DNA of 50,116 bases, taken from the NCBI GenBank assembly GCA_947631495.1, contig CANRLO010000004.1:1-50116 (forward strand). Direction: 5' to 3'. This document shows, piece by piece, positions 33,340 through 42,423 of this stretch. Numbering within the stretch: the first letter of the stretch is position 1; each line of letters starts with the position of its first letter. The stretch comes from an uncultured Clostridia bacterium. Its GTDB lineage: Bacteria; Bacillota; Clostridia; TANB77; CAG-508. Both the position numbers and the translations under genes were made by a program. The notes below the pieces were generated by a model. That model made no database searches and had not been told where the DNA came from. It saw only the letters and a program-made list of their open reading frames with translations.

Positions 33340-34941
33340 ATGAAAAAGCAAATCCTCATCATTATAGGAATTTTAGTTTCAACCTTAATTTTGCTTAGTA
33401 TTTCCTTCAATTCCGTGAGTGCAAAATATGTATTAGAAGAAAATATTATGGTGGCAACAATTAAAATTGATAGAACTACACCAAATGTAGAGGTTAACTA
33501 TTCACCAAATGAGAAAACAACTGAAAAAGTAGAAGTTACTTTAAAAGCAGATGAACCTATTCAAGAACCGGGAAATGGATGGGTTTTACAAGAAGATGGT
33601 TGTACATTAAAAAAAGAATATGAAGAAAACACAAAAGAAGAAGTAGAAGTAAAAGACAAATCTGGAAACACGAAAACAGTAATAGTAGAAGTTACTAATA
33701 TTGATAAAATAGCTCCAACAGTACAAATTCAAAGTATTCATAACAGTAATACAGCTTACCCCAATTATGCAAATCAAGAAGCAGAAATTGTTGTAAATAT
33801 AATTGTGCAGGATGACCAAAAAATAAAAAGAACCTTGAAAGAAAATGATATTCAAACTTTTGTAAATAACATAAAAATTACTCCTTCTAAAAAAAGCATG
33901 GAAATTGTAAAAAATACAGAAACAGAGCAACAGCTTAAGTTTACACTCTCTGGAATAAAAGAAGAAGGTAATTTAAGTATTGGTATAGAAAGTGGTATTG
34001 TTCAAGATGAAGCGGGAAACAGTAATAAAGCAGTTCAAAAAGATACACAAATAGAAATTGATAATACAAAACCACAAGTAATATATTCACAAAAAGAAAT
34101 AGAAGATAGAAAAATAGAAGTTAGCATTACAGCAAATGAAAAAATTAGAGAATTAGAAGGTTGGAACATTGAAAATAATACTATATTAAAAAAAGTATTT
34201 TGTAACGAATTAACTTATAACAAAAAGATTCAAGACTTAGCAGGAAATAGTAATAGTGTAAATATAAATATTACAGGAGCAACAAATATTATTATTGGAT
34301 ATGCTTCTTATAATTCAAAAGTAGGATGGAGCATTGCTTATGGAAATGGTAAAGTAGTAGGATTAGAAGCAGTAAAGAAAAATCCAAAATATAAAACAGA
34401 AAGTGTAGCTTTTAGTGTTTTTGAAGATTTATATGCAGATTTAAAGGATGACTACTTGCAGGGTAGAGCCTATATATATACCCATTGGAAAGAAGGAAGT
34501 CAAGCAATTTGTCAATATTCTAAAAGAATTTATTCTTATGGATGGAATCCAAATGATACAGATTGGACCTATAGAAATCGTAACAATAGAGTTGCATTAG
34601 CAGATGAAAGAGATTATTTTCAATTAGGTGGGGTTGATATGAATAAAGAAGGAAGAACAGACATCAATGGGAATAATAGCATTTCAGAACAAGTTGCAAG
34701 TGAATTTCGTTACGGTGTTTCTGCACTTCAATTAAAATTAAAGTCAGAAAAAGAAAATGCAATTTGTTATCAAGTTTATGTTTCATCTGTAGGTTGGTTA
34801 GAGCCAGCCAAAAATGGAGAAATCACTTGCTATGATTTTACAAAACCAATTTCAGCATTTCGTATGTCATTAGTTCCAAATTCAGAAGTAGATGATTTAA
34901 TGAATACTTGGAATGAAGATGTAGGAAAATTTATTCAGTAA
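33340..34941 (+). CDS. Exported multidomain surface protein (Ig-like repeats, ChW-like C-terminus)
   Basis: A 533-residue protein with a signal segment ending NSVSAKYVLEENIMVATIKID, similar in layout to the two TasA-like neighbours. Then come Ig-like domains beginning TTPNVEVNYSP, APTVQIQS and KPQVIYSQ, of which the first and third match the domain in the VWA adhesin at 26096. The C-terminal ~220 residues contain two short stretches resembling clostridial hydrophobic W repeats (VGWSIAYGNGKVVGLEA; VGWLEPAKNGE). There is no sortase signal or membrane anchor. It is the last gene of the sortase-SipW operon and probably part of an extracellular fibre or adhesive complex. Confidence 0.65.
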   Translation: MKKQILIIIGILVSTLILLSISFNSVSAKYVLEENIMVATIKIDRTTPNVEVNYSPNEKTTEKVEVTLKADEPIQEPGNGWVLQEDGCTLKKEYEENTKEEVEVKDKSGNTKTVIVEVTNIDKIAPTVQIQSIHNSNTAYPNYANQEAEIVVNIIVQDDQKIKRTLKENDIQTFVNNIKITPSKKSMEIVKNTETEQQLKFTLSGIKEEGNLSIGIESGIVQDEAGNSNKAVQKDTQIEIDNTKPQVIYSQKEIEDRKIEVSITANEKIRELEGWNIENNTILKKVFCNELTYNKKIQDLAGNSNSVNINITGATNIIIGYASYNSKVGWSIAYGNGKVVGLEAVKKNPKYKTESVAFSVFEDLYADLKDDYLQGRAYIYTHWKEGSQAICQYSKRIYSYGWNPNDTDWTYRNRNNRVALADERDYFQLGGVDMNKEGRTDINGNNSISEQVASEFRYGVSALQLKLKSEKENAICYQVYVSSVGWLEPAKNGEITCYDFTKPISAFRMSLVPNSEVDDLMNTWNEDVGKFIQ

Positions 34942-34975
34942 AAGAAAAAAACAATTAGAAATAAAAACAAAACAA

Positions 34976-35005
34976 TTGACATAGGAAATAGAATAAAGAT
35001 ATAAT
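34976..35005 (+). promoter_or_regulatory. Promoter upstream of the CorC-like gene
   Basis: TTGACA (34976-34981), 18-base spacer, TATAAT (35000-35005). Confidence 0.75.
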
Positions 35006-35065
35006 AAAAGCAGTAAAAAATGGGTATAAATATAAGAAAAAGAGAGGATATGGAAACAAAACATA

Positions 35066-36349
35066 ATGATACAAATTTTTATTTTATTCATCTTAATCTT
35101 ATGTAATGCCTATTTTGCTGCTACTGAAATAGCATTTATTTCTCTAAATGATGCTAAAATAGAAAAACAAGCAAAAGAGGGAAATAAAAAAGCAAAGCAA
35201 ATTGAAAAAATGCTAAAAGAACCAAGTAAATTTTTAGCTACAATTCAAATTGGAATTACCTTGGCAGGGTTCTTATCTAGTGCATTTGCCTCAGATACTT
35301 TTGCAGATAAATTAGCACCTAATTTGCATATTCTATTTCCTATATTACCAATTGAAATTTGGAAAGGAATTGCCATTGTTTTTATTACTATAATTCTATC
35401 TTTCTTTACCTTAGTATTTGGAGAATTAGTACCCAAAAGGTTAGCAATGAAATATTATGAAAAAATTGCTTTTGCTACCATCGGAGTGATTCGAAGCATT
35501 TCTATCCTAACGGCACCATTTGTAAAAATACTAACTGTTGTAACAAATATTGTATCTAAAATATTTGGTATTGCAGAAAATGAAGAAGAAGTAGTAACTG
35601 AAGAAGAAATAAAAATGATGATAGATGAGGGCGAAGAAAAAGGTACAATTGAGGAAGAAGAAAAAGAAATGCTCCATAATATTTTTGAATTTAATGATAT
35701 TAATGTTGCAGAAGTCATGACACCTAGAACAGATGTATATGCAATTGAAATTCATTCAAAAATAGAAGATATTATAGAAGATTTAGACGAATATAAATAT
35801 AGCAGAATTCCTGTATACGAAGAAACAATTGATGATATAAAAGGAGTTTTATTTGTTAAAGATTTATTAAAACACTTTTATGAAAAGAAACCTGTTAAAA
35901 TAAAAAACATAATGAGAGAAGCATATTTTGTTTCAGAAAGCAAACCAATTAACGAATTATTTAAAGATTTACAAACAAATAAAAAGCAGATGGCAATTGT
36001 TATTGATGAATATGGTGGAACAGCAGGATTAGTTACAATGGAAGACTTACTAGAAGAAATTGTTGGCAATATTTTTGATGAATATGACGAAGTAGAAAAC
36101 GATTATACTAAAATTGATGATAATACTTTTCTATTTAGTGGTGGAGTAAGTATAAACGAAGTAAAGAAAATATTGCAAGTAGATATTCCAGAGGGAGAGT
36201 ATGATACATTATCTGGTTATTTATTAGAGCTATTAGGAAGAATTCCAAAAGAGGGAGAAACCCCCATGGTAGAAACAAAGCAAGTAAATTATAAAATAGA
36301 AAAATATGAAGAAAAAAGAATTTTATTAGTAAAGGCCTGCAAATTATAA
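35066..36349 (+). CDS. CNNM/CorC-family (HlyC-like) transporter
   Basis: A 427-residue protein: DUF21 membrane domain (~1-190, with CNAYFAATEIAFISLN), a CBS pair (VMTPRTDVYAI, SRIPVYEETIDDIKGVLFVKDLL, and QMAIVIDEYGGTAGLVTMEDLLEEIVG), and a CorC_HlyC domain at the end (FLFSGGVSINEVKK, DTLSGYLLELLGRIP). The family is implicated in Mg2+/Co2+ transport or resistance; older 'hemolysin' names are misleading. The ribosome site is unusual: AGAGAGGA (35041-35048) is ~18 bases from this ATG and 2 bases from an out-of-frame ATG at 35050 that runs 18 codons. Confidence 0.92.
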   Translation: MIQIFILFILILCNAYFAATEIAFISLNDAKIEKQAKEGNKKAKQIEKMLKEPSKFLATIQIGITLAGFLSSAFASDTFADKLAPNLHILFPILPIEIWKGIAIVFITIILSFFTLVFGELVPKRLAMKYYEKIAFATIGVIRSISILTAPFVKILTVVTNIVSKIFGIAENEEEVVTEEEIKMMIDEGEEKGTIEEEEKEMLHNIFEFNDINVAEVMTPRTDVYAIEIHSKIEDIIEDLDEYKYSRIPVYEETIDDIKGVLFVKDLLKHFYEKKPVKIKNIMREAYFVSESKPINELFKDLQTNKKQMAIVIDEYGGTAGLVTMEDLLEEIVGNIFDEYDEVENDYTKIDDNTFLFSGGVSINEVKKILQVDIPEGEYDTLSGYLLELLGRIPKEGETPMVETKQVNYKIEKYEEKRILLVKACKL

Positions 36350-36374
36350 AACGAAACAAAACACGGAGGGTAAG

Positions 36375-38150
36375 ATGAAAGAAGAAAAAAAACAAAATAA
36401 AAACAAAATAAAAATACTAATACCAAGCATTATTATATTCATTGTTATCATCTTTATTGGAATACTACTGGTTATGAAAAATTTAGATACACAATATGAA
36501 ATAGAAGAAGTAACACAATTTTTATATTTTAAAATTTATGAAAATGAAAAATATGGAGTAATAGATGCAAACGGCTCAGTATTAATAGAACCAAAATATG
36601 ATATATTAGTCATTCCAAACCCATCAAAAGCAGTGTTTATTGGTTATTTTAATTATGATTCTCAAACAGGAGAATACCAAACAGAAGTGTTAAATGAAAA
36701 AAATGAAAAAATTTTTACAAAGTACACACAAGTATTGCCACTTCCTTTTAAAGATATGTCAGCAGAAATTCCTTATGAAAAGAGTGTTCTTTCATATAAA
36801 GAAAATAATAAATATGGAATTATGAACTTTGAAGGAAAGAAAATAACAAAAGCCATTTATGATTCAATTGAAAGTTTACAATATAAAGAAGGATGTTTAC
36901 TTGTAAAACAAGAAGAAAAATATGGAGTTATTACAATAGATGGTAAAGAAATGCTTCCTATTGAATATGATTCCATTAGTGCAGACGGTTACTATGATGA
37001 AGAAACAAAATATAAAGAAGCAGGCTTTATAGTAGGACAAAAGAAAGAAGAAGGTTATCGATATGGTTATATCGATTATAAAGGAAAAGAAATTTTAGAA
37101 GTAGAATACAATGAAATCAATCGTATTATAGAAAATATAAAAGAAAATACTGTTTATTTATTAGCATTTAAAAATGGACAAGCTGGAATTTATCAAAACA
37201 AGAAACAAATCATTAAACATAGTTATGAAGAAATAGAATATAATAGTCAAAGTCAATTATTTATTGTACAGAAAAGCGGAAAACAAGGAGTAATAGATAA
37301 AGAGGGAAAAGAAATTTTGAAACCAGAATATGACTATATTATGATATCTGGAAAAACCATTAGTACCCAACAAGATGGAATACTTTCTTCTTATAACATC
37401 AATGGAGAAAAACAAGAGACACAAACAGATAAGACAATTGTAAGTGTAGAAAATACAAAATACTCTATTACTATTGATAAACAAGATAAGTTTGGACTAA
37501 TTGACGAAAATGACAATATTTTATTAGAAAATGAATATTCTTATGTTGAATATGCTTTTGATGAATATTTCATTGTTACCAAAGACGGAAAAGTAGGAAT
37601 TTATGATGCAAATAAGCAAAAAGAAATTATTTCTGGATATGATGTTATTTATAATTTAGAAAATAAACACATGATACAAACAATTATGTTAGACACATAT
37701 ACTATTGAAATATATAATCATAATATGGAAAAAATAGTTTCTATGGAACAAGCAAATATACAAATTGAGAAAGATTATATTATAATATTTTCAAAAACAG
37801 ACAGAAAGTATTTTAATGAAAATGGAATAGAAATTTCATATAAAGCAGTTTTTCCTGATTTATCTTTATATGCTTTTAAGGATGAAAATGGCAAATGGGG
37901 TTATAAAGATAAAGAAGGAAACATTGTAATACAAGCAACTTATGACATGGCATTAGAATTAAATAACTATGGATTTGCAGGTATCAAAAAAGATAACAAA
38001 TGGGGCGTTGTAAACAGCAGAGGAGAAATTATTTTAGAACCTATTTATGAAATTAAATCAGATACTCCAGAATTTATTGGCAGGTATTACAAATTAGATT
38101 TTGGCTATGGAATTAGTTACTATACAAAAGAAGAAAGCAAAAATACTTAA
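36375..38150 (+). CDS. WG-repeat membrane-anchored protein
   Basis: A 591-residue protein with a basic start, one span (~14-33) and about nine WG-type repeats, for example KYGVIDANGSVLIEPKYD, KQGVIDKEGKEILKPEYD and KWGYKDKEGNIVIQATYD, each ~35-60 residues apart. WG repeats form beta-rich surfaces for protein or ligand binding; the precise role is unknown. The repeats lie outside the membrane. ACGGAGGG precedes the ATG, 25 bases after the CorC-like gene, so the two may be co-transcribed. Confidence 0.85.
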   Translation: MKEEKKQNKNKIKILIPSIIIFIVIIFIGILLVMKNLDTQYEIEEVTQFLYFKIYENEKYGVIDANGSVLIEPKYDILVIPNPSKAVFIGYFNYDSQTGEYQTEVLNEKNEKIFTKYTQVLPLPFKDMSAEIPYEKSVLSYKENNKYGIMNFEGKKITKAIYDSIESLQYKEGCLLVKQEEKYGVITIDGKEMLPIEYDSISADGYYDEETKYKEAGFIVGQKKEEGYRYGYIDYKGKEILEVEYNEINRIIENIKENTVYLLAFKNGQAGIYQNKKQIIKHSYEEIEYNSQSQLFIVQKSGKQGVIDKEGKEILKPEYDYIMISGKTISTQQDGILSSYNINGEKQETQTDKTIVSVENTKYSITIDKQDKFGLIDENDNILLENEYSYVEYAFDEYFIVTKDGKVGIYDANKQKEIISGYDVIYNLENKHMIQTIMLDTYTIEIYNHNMEKIVSMEQANIQIEKDYIIIFSKTDRKYFNENGIEISYKAVFPDLSLYAFKDENGKWGYKDKEGNIVIQATYDMALELNNYGFAGIKKDNKWGVVNSRGEIILEPIYEIKSDTPEFIGRYYKLDFGYGISYYTKEESKNT

Positions 38151-38157
38151 AAAGTAC

Positions 38158-38186
38158 TTGCGATATCTTAAAAAATGTGATAAAAT
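38158..38186 (+). promoter_or_regulatory. Promoter of the rpsF-ssb-rpsR operon
   Basis: TTGCGA (38158-38163), 17-base spacer, TAAAAT (38181-38186). The ~80-base leader holds a short hairpin (ACAG/CTGT near 38230-38243); I could not confirm an S6:S18-binding motif. Confidence 0.65.
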
Positions 38187-38274
38187 ACTATCGTTGTAAA
38201 AATAAAATAAAATTTTTACATCCTTACTTACAGGAAATCTGTAGGTTAATAGTCCAAAAGGAGGTGAAACAATA

Positions 38275-38559
38275 ATGAACAAATACGAAAGTGTTATCAT
38301 TATTAATCCAAATTTAGATGAAGAAGGAATAAAAGCAATTATTCAAAAATTCACAAATTTGATTAATACAAATGGAAAACTAGAAAAAGTAGATGAAATG
38401 GGAAAAAGAAAATTAGCTTACGAAGTACAAAAAAATAAAGAAGGACATTATGTTGTATTTTATTTTGACGCAGAACCAAGCCTAATTTCAGAACTTGAAA
38501 GAAATTACAGAATTACAGATGAAGTAATCAAATTTATGACAGTAAAAGTAGAAAAATAA
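38275..38559 (+). CDS. rpsF: 30S ribosomal protein S6
   Basis: A 94-residue S6: NKYESVIIINPNLDEEGIKAII at the start, then KVDEMGKRKLAYEVQKNKEGHYV and DEVIKFMTVKVEK. It binds 16S rRNA together with S18, encoded two genes downstream. AAAGGAGGTG precedes the ATG. The rpsF-ssb-rpsR order is standard in Firmicutes. Confidence 0.97.
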   Translation: MNKYESVIIINPNLDEEGIKAIIQKFTNLINTNGKLEKVDEMGKRKLAYEVQKNKEGHYVVFYFDAEPSLISELERNYRITDEVIKFMTVKVEK

Positions 38560-38596
38560 TTAATAGGGGCCTTTAAAAGAAAGGTAAGGGAAAAAT

Positions 38597-39022
38597 ATGA
38601 ACAAAGTAATTTTAATGGGAAGATTAACAAGAGACCCAGAGGTTAGATATACACAATCTAACAATACACTAGTTGCTTCATTTAGCTTAGCAGTTAATAG
38701 AAGATTTGTAAGACAAGGTGAAGAAAGACAAGCAGATTTTATTAATATTGTAGCATGGAGCAAATTAGGAGAATTCTGTAGCAAATACTTCAAAAAAGGT
38801 CAACAAGTTGGTATCATTGGAAGAATTCAAACAAGAACTTGGGATGATGACCAAGGACAAAAACATTATATTACAGAAGTAGTAGCAGAAGAAGCATATT
38901 TTGCAGATAGTAAAAGAGAAGGAGAAACAAGTGCTAATTTTGATGCAACTTTCGGAACAATGCCAGAAACAGCTGGAAGTTCTGATTTTGAAGTTTCTTC
39001 TGGAGACGATTTACCATTCTAA
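38597..39022 (+). CDS. ssb: Single-stranded DNA-binding protein
   Basis: A 141-residue OB-fold protein: MNKVILMGRLTRDPEVRYTQ, INIVAWSKLGEFCSKYFKKG and QVGIIGRIQTRTWDD are the SSB signature. A flexible linker leads to the acidic tip GDDLPF that recruits partner proteins, so the tail is intact. It coats single-stranded DNA in replication and repair, and lies between the two ribosomal genes. Confidence 0.97.
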   Translation: MNKVILMGRLTRDPEVRYTQSNNTLVASFSLAVNRRFVRQGEERQADFINIVAWSKLGEFCSKYFKKGQQVGIIGRIQTRTWDDDQGQKHYITEVVAEEAYFADSKREGETSANFDATFGTMPETAGSSDFEVSSGDDLPF

Positions 39023-39057
39023 AACTAATTACACAATTAAGATAGGGGGGAAAGAAA

Positions 39058-39342
39058 ATGGCAGATAAAAAACAAAAAAGAAATAACAGAAATAATAACA
39101 ATATGGATGATGATTTCAATCCAAAGTTTAGAAAAATAAGAAAGAAAGTTTGTCCTTTATGCGCAGATAAAAATCTTGTTTTAGATTATAAAAATGCAGA
39201 ACAATTAAAAAAATTTATCAACGATAAAGGAAAAATTTTACCAAGAAGAGCAACAGGAGCATGTGCAAAACATCAAAGAGATATTACTTTAGCAGTAAAA
39301 AGAGCAAGACAAATTGCTATATTACCATTTACACAAGAGTAA
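39058..39342 (+). CDS. rpsR: 30S ribosomal protein S18
   Basis: A 94-residue S18. The core [17 protein letters not shown] (with a CxxC pair, suggesting the zinc-binding form), [22 protein letters not shown] and QIAILPFTQ are diagnostic. A K/N/R-rich N-terminal tail of ~30 residues is longer than in E. coli. AGGGGGG precedes the ATG. A terminator follows. Confidence 0.97.
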   Translation: MADKKQKRNNRNNNNMDDDFNPKFRKIRKKVCPLCADKNLVLDYKNAEQLKKFINDKGKILPRRATGACAKHQRDITLAVKRARQIAILPFTQE

Positions 39343-39373
39343 TAAAACTATCATACATAAGTATTAAATAGGG

Positions 39374-39419
39374 GCTAAATAAACGTATAAAATTACGTTT
39401 TATTTAGTCTTTTCTTTTT
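39374..39419 (+). terminator. Terminator of the rpsF-ssb-rpsR operon
   Basis: Arms GCTAAATAAACGT and ACGTTTTATTTAG (one bulged T) followed by a T-rich tract. Confidence 0.8.
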
Positions 39420-39525
39420 GTCTATTTATCTGTATTTCCCCTTTACAAATATGTAATAAAACGAAAGAAATAAAATCTTAAAATAATGAAAAACTTTTAA
39501 TGATATAAAAAGAAAGGGTGAAATA

Positions 39526-41394
39526 ATGAAGAAAAGAATAATAAAAAAAATAATTATCATCGTATTATTAATGTTTCAAGCATTACAAATAATTACAAAC
39601 TTAAATCCTGTAGAAGCGAAAATTAAAGAAGGAGATACTGTACTTTTACAAGCAGATCATGAATGTGATTCTTTATTAGAATACTGGATGGAAAAGGAAA
39701 AAAGATGGAGTTACAAAATTGTATGGTATGTGTATTATCATGATGAAGTAGAAAATAAAAATTATCCTGCATTTTGCATAGAACCATCCAAGGAGGGAGT
39801 GGGAACTGGTTATAATTCGTACAATACTACGATTCAAAAAGAAGAAGACCAAAGAATTTGGAGAATTCTAAATAAAGGATATATGGGTTCAAAATATACA
39901 GATTGGGAATTAGAATGTGACGATGATTTGTATTCTGCTACAAAAGTAGCACTTCATTGCCTAAAGGATTCAGAACAAGGAATTGAACCAAATAAAAAAT
40001 ATATATTGGGAAATAGAAGTGTAGATGGCAATACAGTAGAAGAAATACAAAGAAGAGGAGAGAAAGTATTAAAAGTAGCACAAATTTTATATGAATATGG
40101 AAAAAATGGAATAGAAACATATGAAGCACCAAGAATAGAAGTAGCAGAAGACCAAAAAGAAAAAATAGAAACAATCCAAAACGAAACCTATTATGTGCAA
40201 AGTTATATAGTAGAGGCGAATAAAGAATTACAATCATATGAAGTAAATATTCAAAATTTACCAAGCGGAACAAAAATATTGAATTTAAATAATAAAGAAC
40301 AAACCAGTTTTACTCAAAATATTTTTAAAATAGCAATTCCAACAAATCAAATAAAGCAAGATATTAATGGTACAGTAATTGTAAAAAATGCACAAATAAA
40401 AACTAATCCTATTTTTCATTGTAAAAGTAATGTGGAAGGAGCACAAAGCTATGTTACTTATTTAAATAGTTATGAAGAAGCAGATACTTCTATTCCATTA
40501 AAAATAAATGCAAATACATGTAGCCTAGAAATACAAAAAATTGATGCAGAAACTAAAAAACCATTAGCAAATGTTACTTTTGAAATAAAAGATGAAAAAC
40601 AAAACAAAATAGGAGAAATTACAACAAATCAAAATGGAATTGCAAGGTTGGAAGGAATTTATCCACAAACAATAACAGTAAAAGAAATAAAAGTACCAGA
40701 ACCTTATATACTTTCAAAAGAAGAACAACAAGTTACTCTAAAGTGGGGAAAAGTAGCAAGCATTGTATTTCAAAATGAAAGAAAAAAAGGAGATTTAAAA
40801 ATCATAAAAGTAGATGCAAATGAACATTCCACTACCTTAGAAAATGTAGAGTTTGAACTTTTCGACAGCAAAGGAAAACTAGTGCAAAAATTAGTTACAA
40901 ATAAAAAAGGAGAAGCCTATGCAAACAATTTAGAGCTTGGAACTTATATTTTAAAAGAAACGAAAACAAAAGATAATTATGTATTAGAACAAAAAGAAAT
41001 TTCTATAGAAATAAAATATGGAGAAGTAGTCACTTTGCAATTAGAAAATGAGAAAATAAAAGGAAAAATTAAAATTATAAAAATAAGCGAAGAAGATAAC
41101 TATAGAAATGGAAGAAAAAAAGGAAGTCCAATAGAAGGAGTAATTTTTCAAATATTAGACCAAAATAAAAAAGTGGTACAAACTTTAATTACCAACGAAG
41201 AAGGAATTGCTATTAGTAAAGAATTAGAAAAAGGAATATACACTATCAGAGAAGTAAAAACACATCAAGATTATAAAATTACAAATGAAGAATTTCAAAT
41301 AGAAATTGTAGAACATCAAAAAACAGAAGAAATTACAATTATGAATCTACCAAAAGAACCAGAAGAACCAAAACTTCCAAGAACAGGTTTTTAA
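39526..41394 (+). CDS. Thioester-type/Cna_B adhesin with truncated sorting signal
   Basis: A 622-residue exported protein. Signal ~1-32 (VEAK). A TED-like N-domain follows with Cys84 in YPAFCIEP. The partner motif, usually TQxA, reads ATKVALHC (138-145), so the glutamine that should form the thioester appears to be lysine. Then come three Cna_B/SpaA-like domains (starting LEIQKIDAETKKPL, LKIIKVDANEH, IKIIKISEED), each with the Lys and the late Glu (VKEIKVPEPY, LKETKTKDNY, IREVKTHQDY) that make isopeptide bonds. It ends PKLPRTGF-stop: the LPXTG motif is there but the membrane span and basic tail are missing. GAAAGGGTG precedes the ATG. Confidence 0.8.
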   Translation: MKKRIIKKIIIIVLLMFQALQIITNLNPVEAKIKEGDTVLLQADHECDSLLEYWMEKEKRWSYKIVWYVYYHDEVENKNYPAFCIEPSKEGVGTGYNSYNTTIQKEEDQRIWRILNKGYMGSKYTDWELECDDDLYSATKVALHCLKDSEQGIEPNKKYILGNRSVDGNTVEEIQRRGEKVLKVAQILYEYGKNGIETYEAPRIEVAEDQKEKIETIQNETYYVQSYIVEANKELQSYEVNIQNLPSGTKILNLNNKEQTSFTQNIFKIAIPTNQIKQDINGTVIVKNAQIKTNPIFHCKSNVEGAQSYVTYLNSYEEADTSIPLKINANTCSLEIQKIDAETKKPLANVTFEIKDEKQNKIGEITTNQNGIARLEGIYPQTITVKEIKVPEPYILSKEEQQVTLKWGKVASIVFQNERKKGDLKIIKVDANEHSTTLENVEFELFDSKGKLVQKLVTNKKGEAYANNLELGTYILKETKTKDNYVLEQKEISIEIKYGEVVTLQLENEKIKGKIKIIKISEEDNYRNGRKKGSPIEGVIFQILDQNKKVVQTLITNEEGIAISKELEKGIYTIREVKTHQDYKITNEEFQIEIVEHQKTEEITIMNLPKEPEEPKLPRTGF

Positions 41395-41474
41395 ATAACG
41401 TCTCTCACGTTTAAACATATAATATTGGTAAATAATATAGTAAAACCATATTATATTAAAGGAGATGCTAAAAG

Positions 41475-41630
41475 TTGAAATTAGGAATTGCTTTATCAGG
41501 TGGAGGTATTCGAGGTATTGCACATGCTGGAGTTCTAAAAGCATTAGAAGATAATAACATTAAAATTGATATTATAGGAGGTACCAGTTGTCGGAAGCAT
41601 GATAGCAAGTTTATATGCTATGGGATATAA
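41475..41630 (+). pseudogene. Patatin-like phospholipase, N-terminal fragment (frameshifted)
   Basis: TTG start with AAAGGAGATG upstream. It reads [20 protein letters not shown] and IIGGTS, the oxyanion glycines and the start of the G-x-S-x-G nucleophile motif. After GTSC one extra C (41592) shifts the frame, ending at 41630. Removing it gives [16 protein letters not shown] and one continuous reading to 42330 (~284 residues). Confidence 0.8.
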
Positions 41631-42330
41631 ACCTCATTATATTTATCTACTATTCAAAAAATATGCAAAAGAAATTACAGCATTTAGTCCACAACCAATT
41701 TTAACGGGAATAAAACATTTTTTCTTCCATAAAGAAAAGGTAACAGGGCTAAAAGATGGAGAGCCAATTGAAATACTTTGTAACAAATTAGCGTTAAAAA
41801 AAGGAATTAAAGAAATAAAACAAATTCCAATGCCTCTTGTTATACCAAGTGTAGATATAACGGAATCAAAAGAATATGTCTTTACTAATCATCTTCCAAA
41901 AGAAGCAAAAGATACTTCACAATATTTAACTAATATTAGTATAGGAAAAGCAGTAAGGGCAAGTAGTAGTTTCCCTGCAGTATTTAATCCATGTTCTATT
42001 GGAACACATGCTTTTATGGATGGTGGTGCATTAGACAATGTTCCTGTTACAGAAGTAAGAAAGCAGGGAGCGGATAAAGTAATTGCAGTAAAATTTGATG
42101 CAGACCCTATTGATGAAACAAGTGATGTTATGGATATAATCATGAAAACCATTGATATTATGGGAAATAAAATAGCAGAAGAAAATTTAGAAAAAAGCGA
42201 TATGGTGCTAAGTGTTTATACGGATAAAGTAGGGTTACTAGATGTACAAAAACTAGACCATTGTTATCAATATGGATACGAATGTGTCATTAAAAATTTA
42301 AACAAAATTAGAGAACTTTGTAAAGAATAA
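41599..42330 (+). CDS. Patatin-like phospholipase (RssA-like), C-terminal part
   Basis: The remaining 243 residues of the frameshifted patatin. The catalytic aspartate is in [11 protein letters not shown] (the DGG motif), followed by AVKFDAD, typical of the short bacterial RssA/YlbK group. The internal ATG at 41599 is the methionine of GSM, so this fragment lacks the nucleophile serine and cannot be active alone. Family members hydrolyse phospholipid acyl chains. Either a recent inactivation or a sequence error; the rest of the gene is undamaged. Confidence 0.85.
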   Translation: MIASLYAMGYKPHYIYLLFKKYAKEITAFSPQPILTGIKHFFFHKEKVTGLKDGEPIEILCNKLALKKGIKEIKQIPMPLVIPSVDITESKEYVFTNHLPKEAKDTSQYLTNISIGKAVRASSSFPAVFNPCSIGTHAFMDGGALDNVPVTEVRKQGADKVIAVKFDADPIDETSDVMDIIMKTIDIMGNKIAEENLEKSDMVLSVYTDKVGLLDVQKLDHCYQYGYECVIKNLNKIRELCKE

Positions 42331-42338
42331 AATTAAAC

Positions 42339-42367
42339 TTGTAAAAACGCAAAAATTATGCTATTAT
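42339..42367 (+). promoter_or_regulatory. Promoter of the metal-exporter-like gene
   Basis: TTGTAA (42339-42344), 17-base spacer, TATTAT (42362-42367). No Mn riboswitch is visible in the short leader. Confidence 0.65.
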
Positions 42368-42423
42368 AGTAGCTGTTAAAATAAATATAAGGAACTAAAA
42401 CTTATAAGAAATGAGGAACAAAG

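Noticed and set aside
35050-35106. 18-codon ORF overlapping the start of the CorC-like gene
   Set aside because: The ribosome site is only two bases from its ATG and the peptide is unremarkable.
36900-38100. Internal repeats in the WG protein taken as a CRISPR-like array
   Set aside because: The periodicity is at the protein level with diverged DNA and no spacers.
38187-38274. S6:S18 autoregulatory RNA motif in the rpsF leader
   Set aside because: Only a 4-bp hairpin is visible; the conserved bulges could not be matched by eye.
42368-42423. Manganese (yybP-ykoY) riboswitch before the metal exporter
   Set aside because: The leader is too short and lacks the conserved loops.
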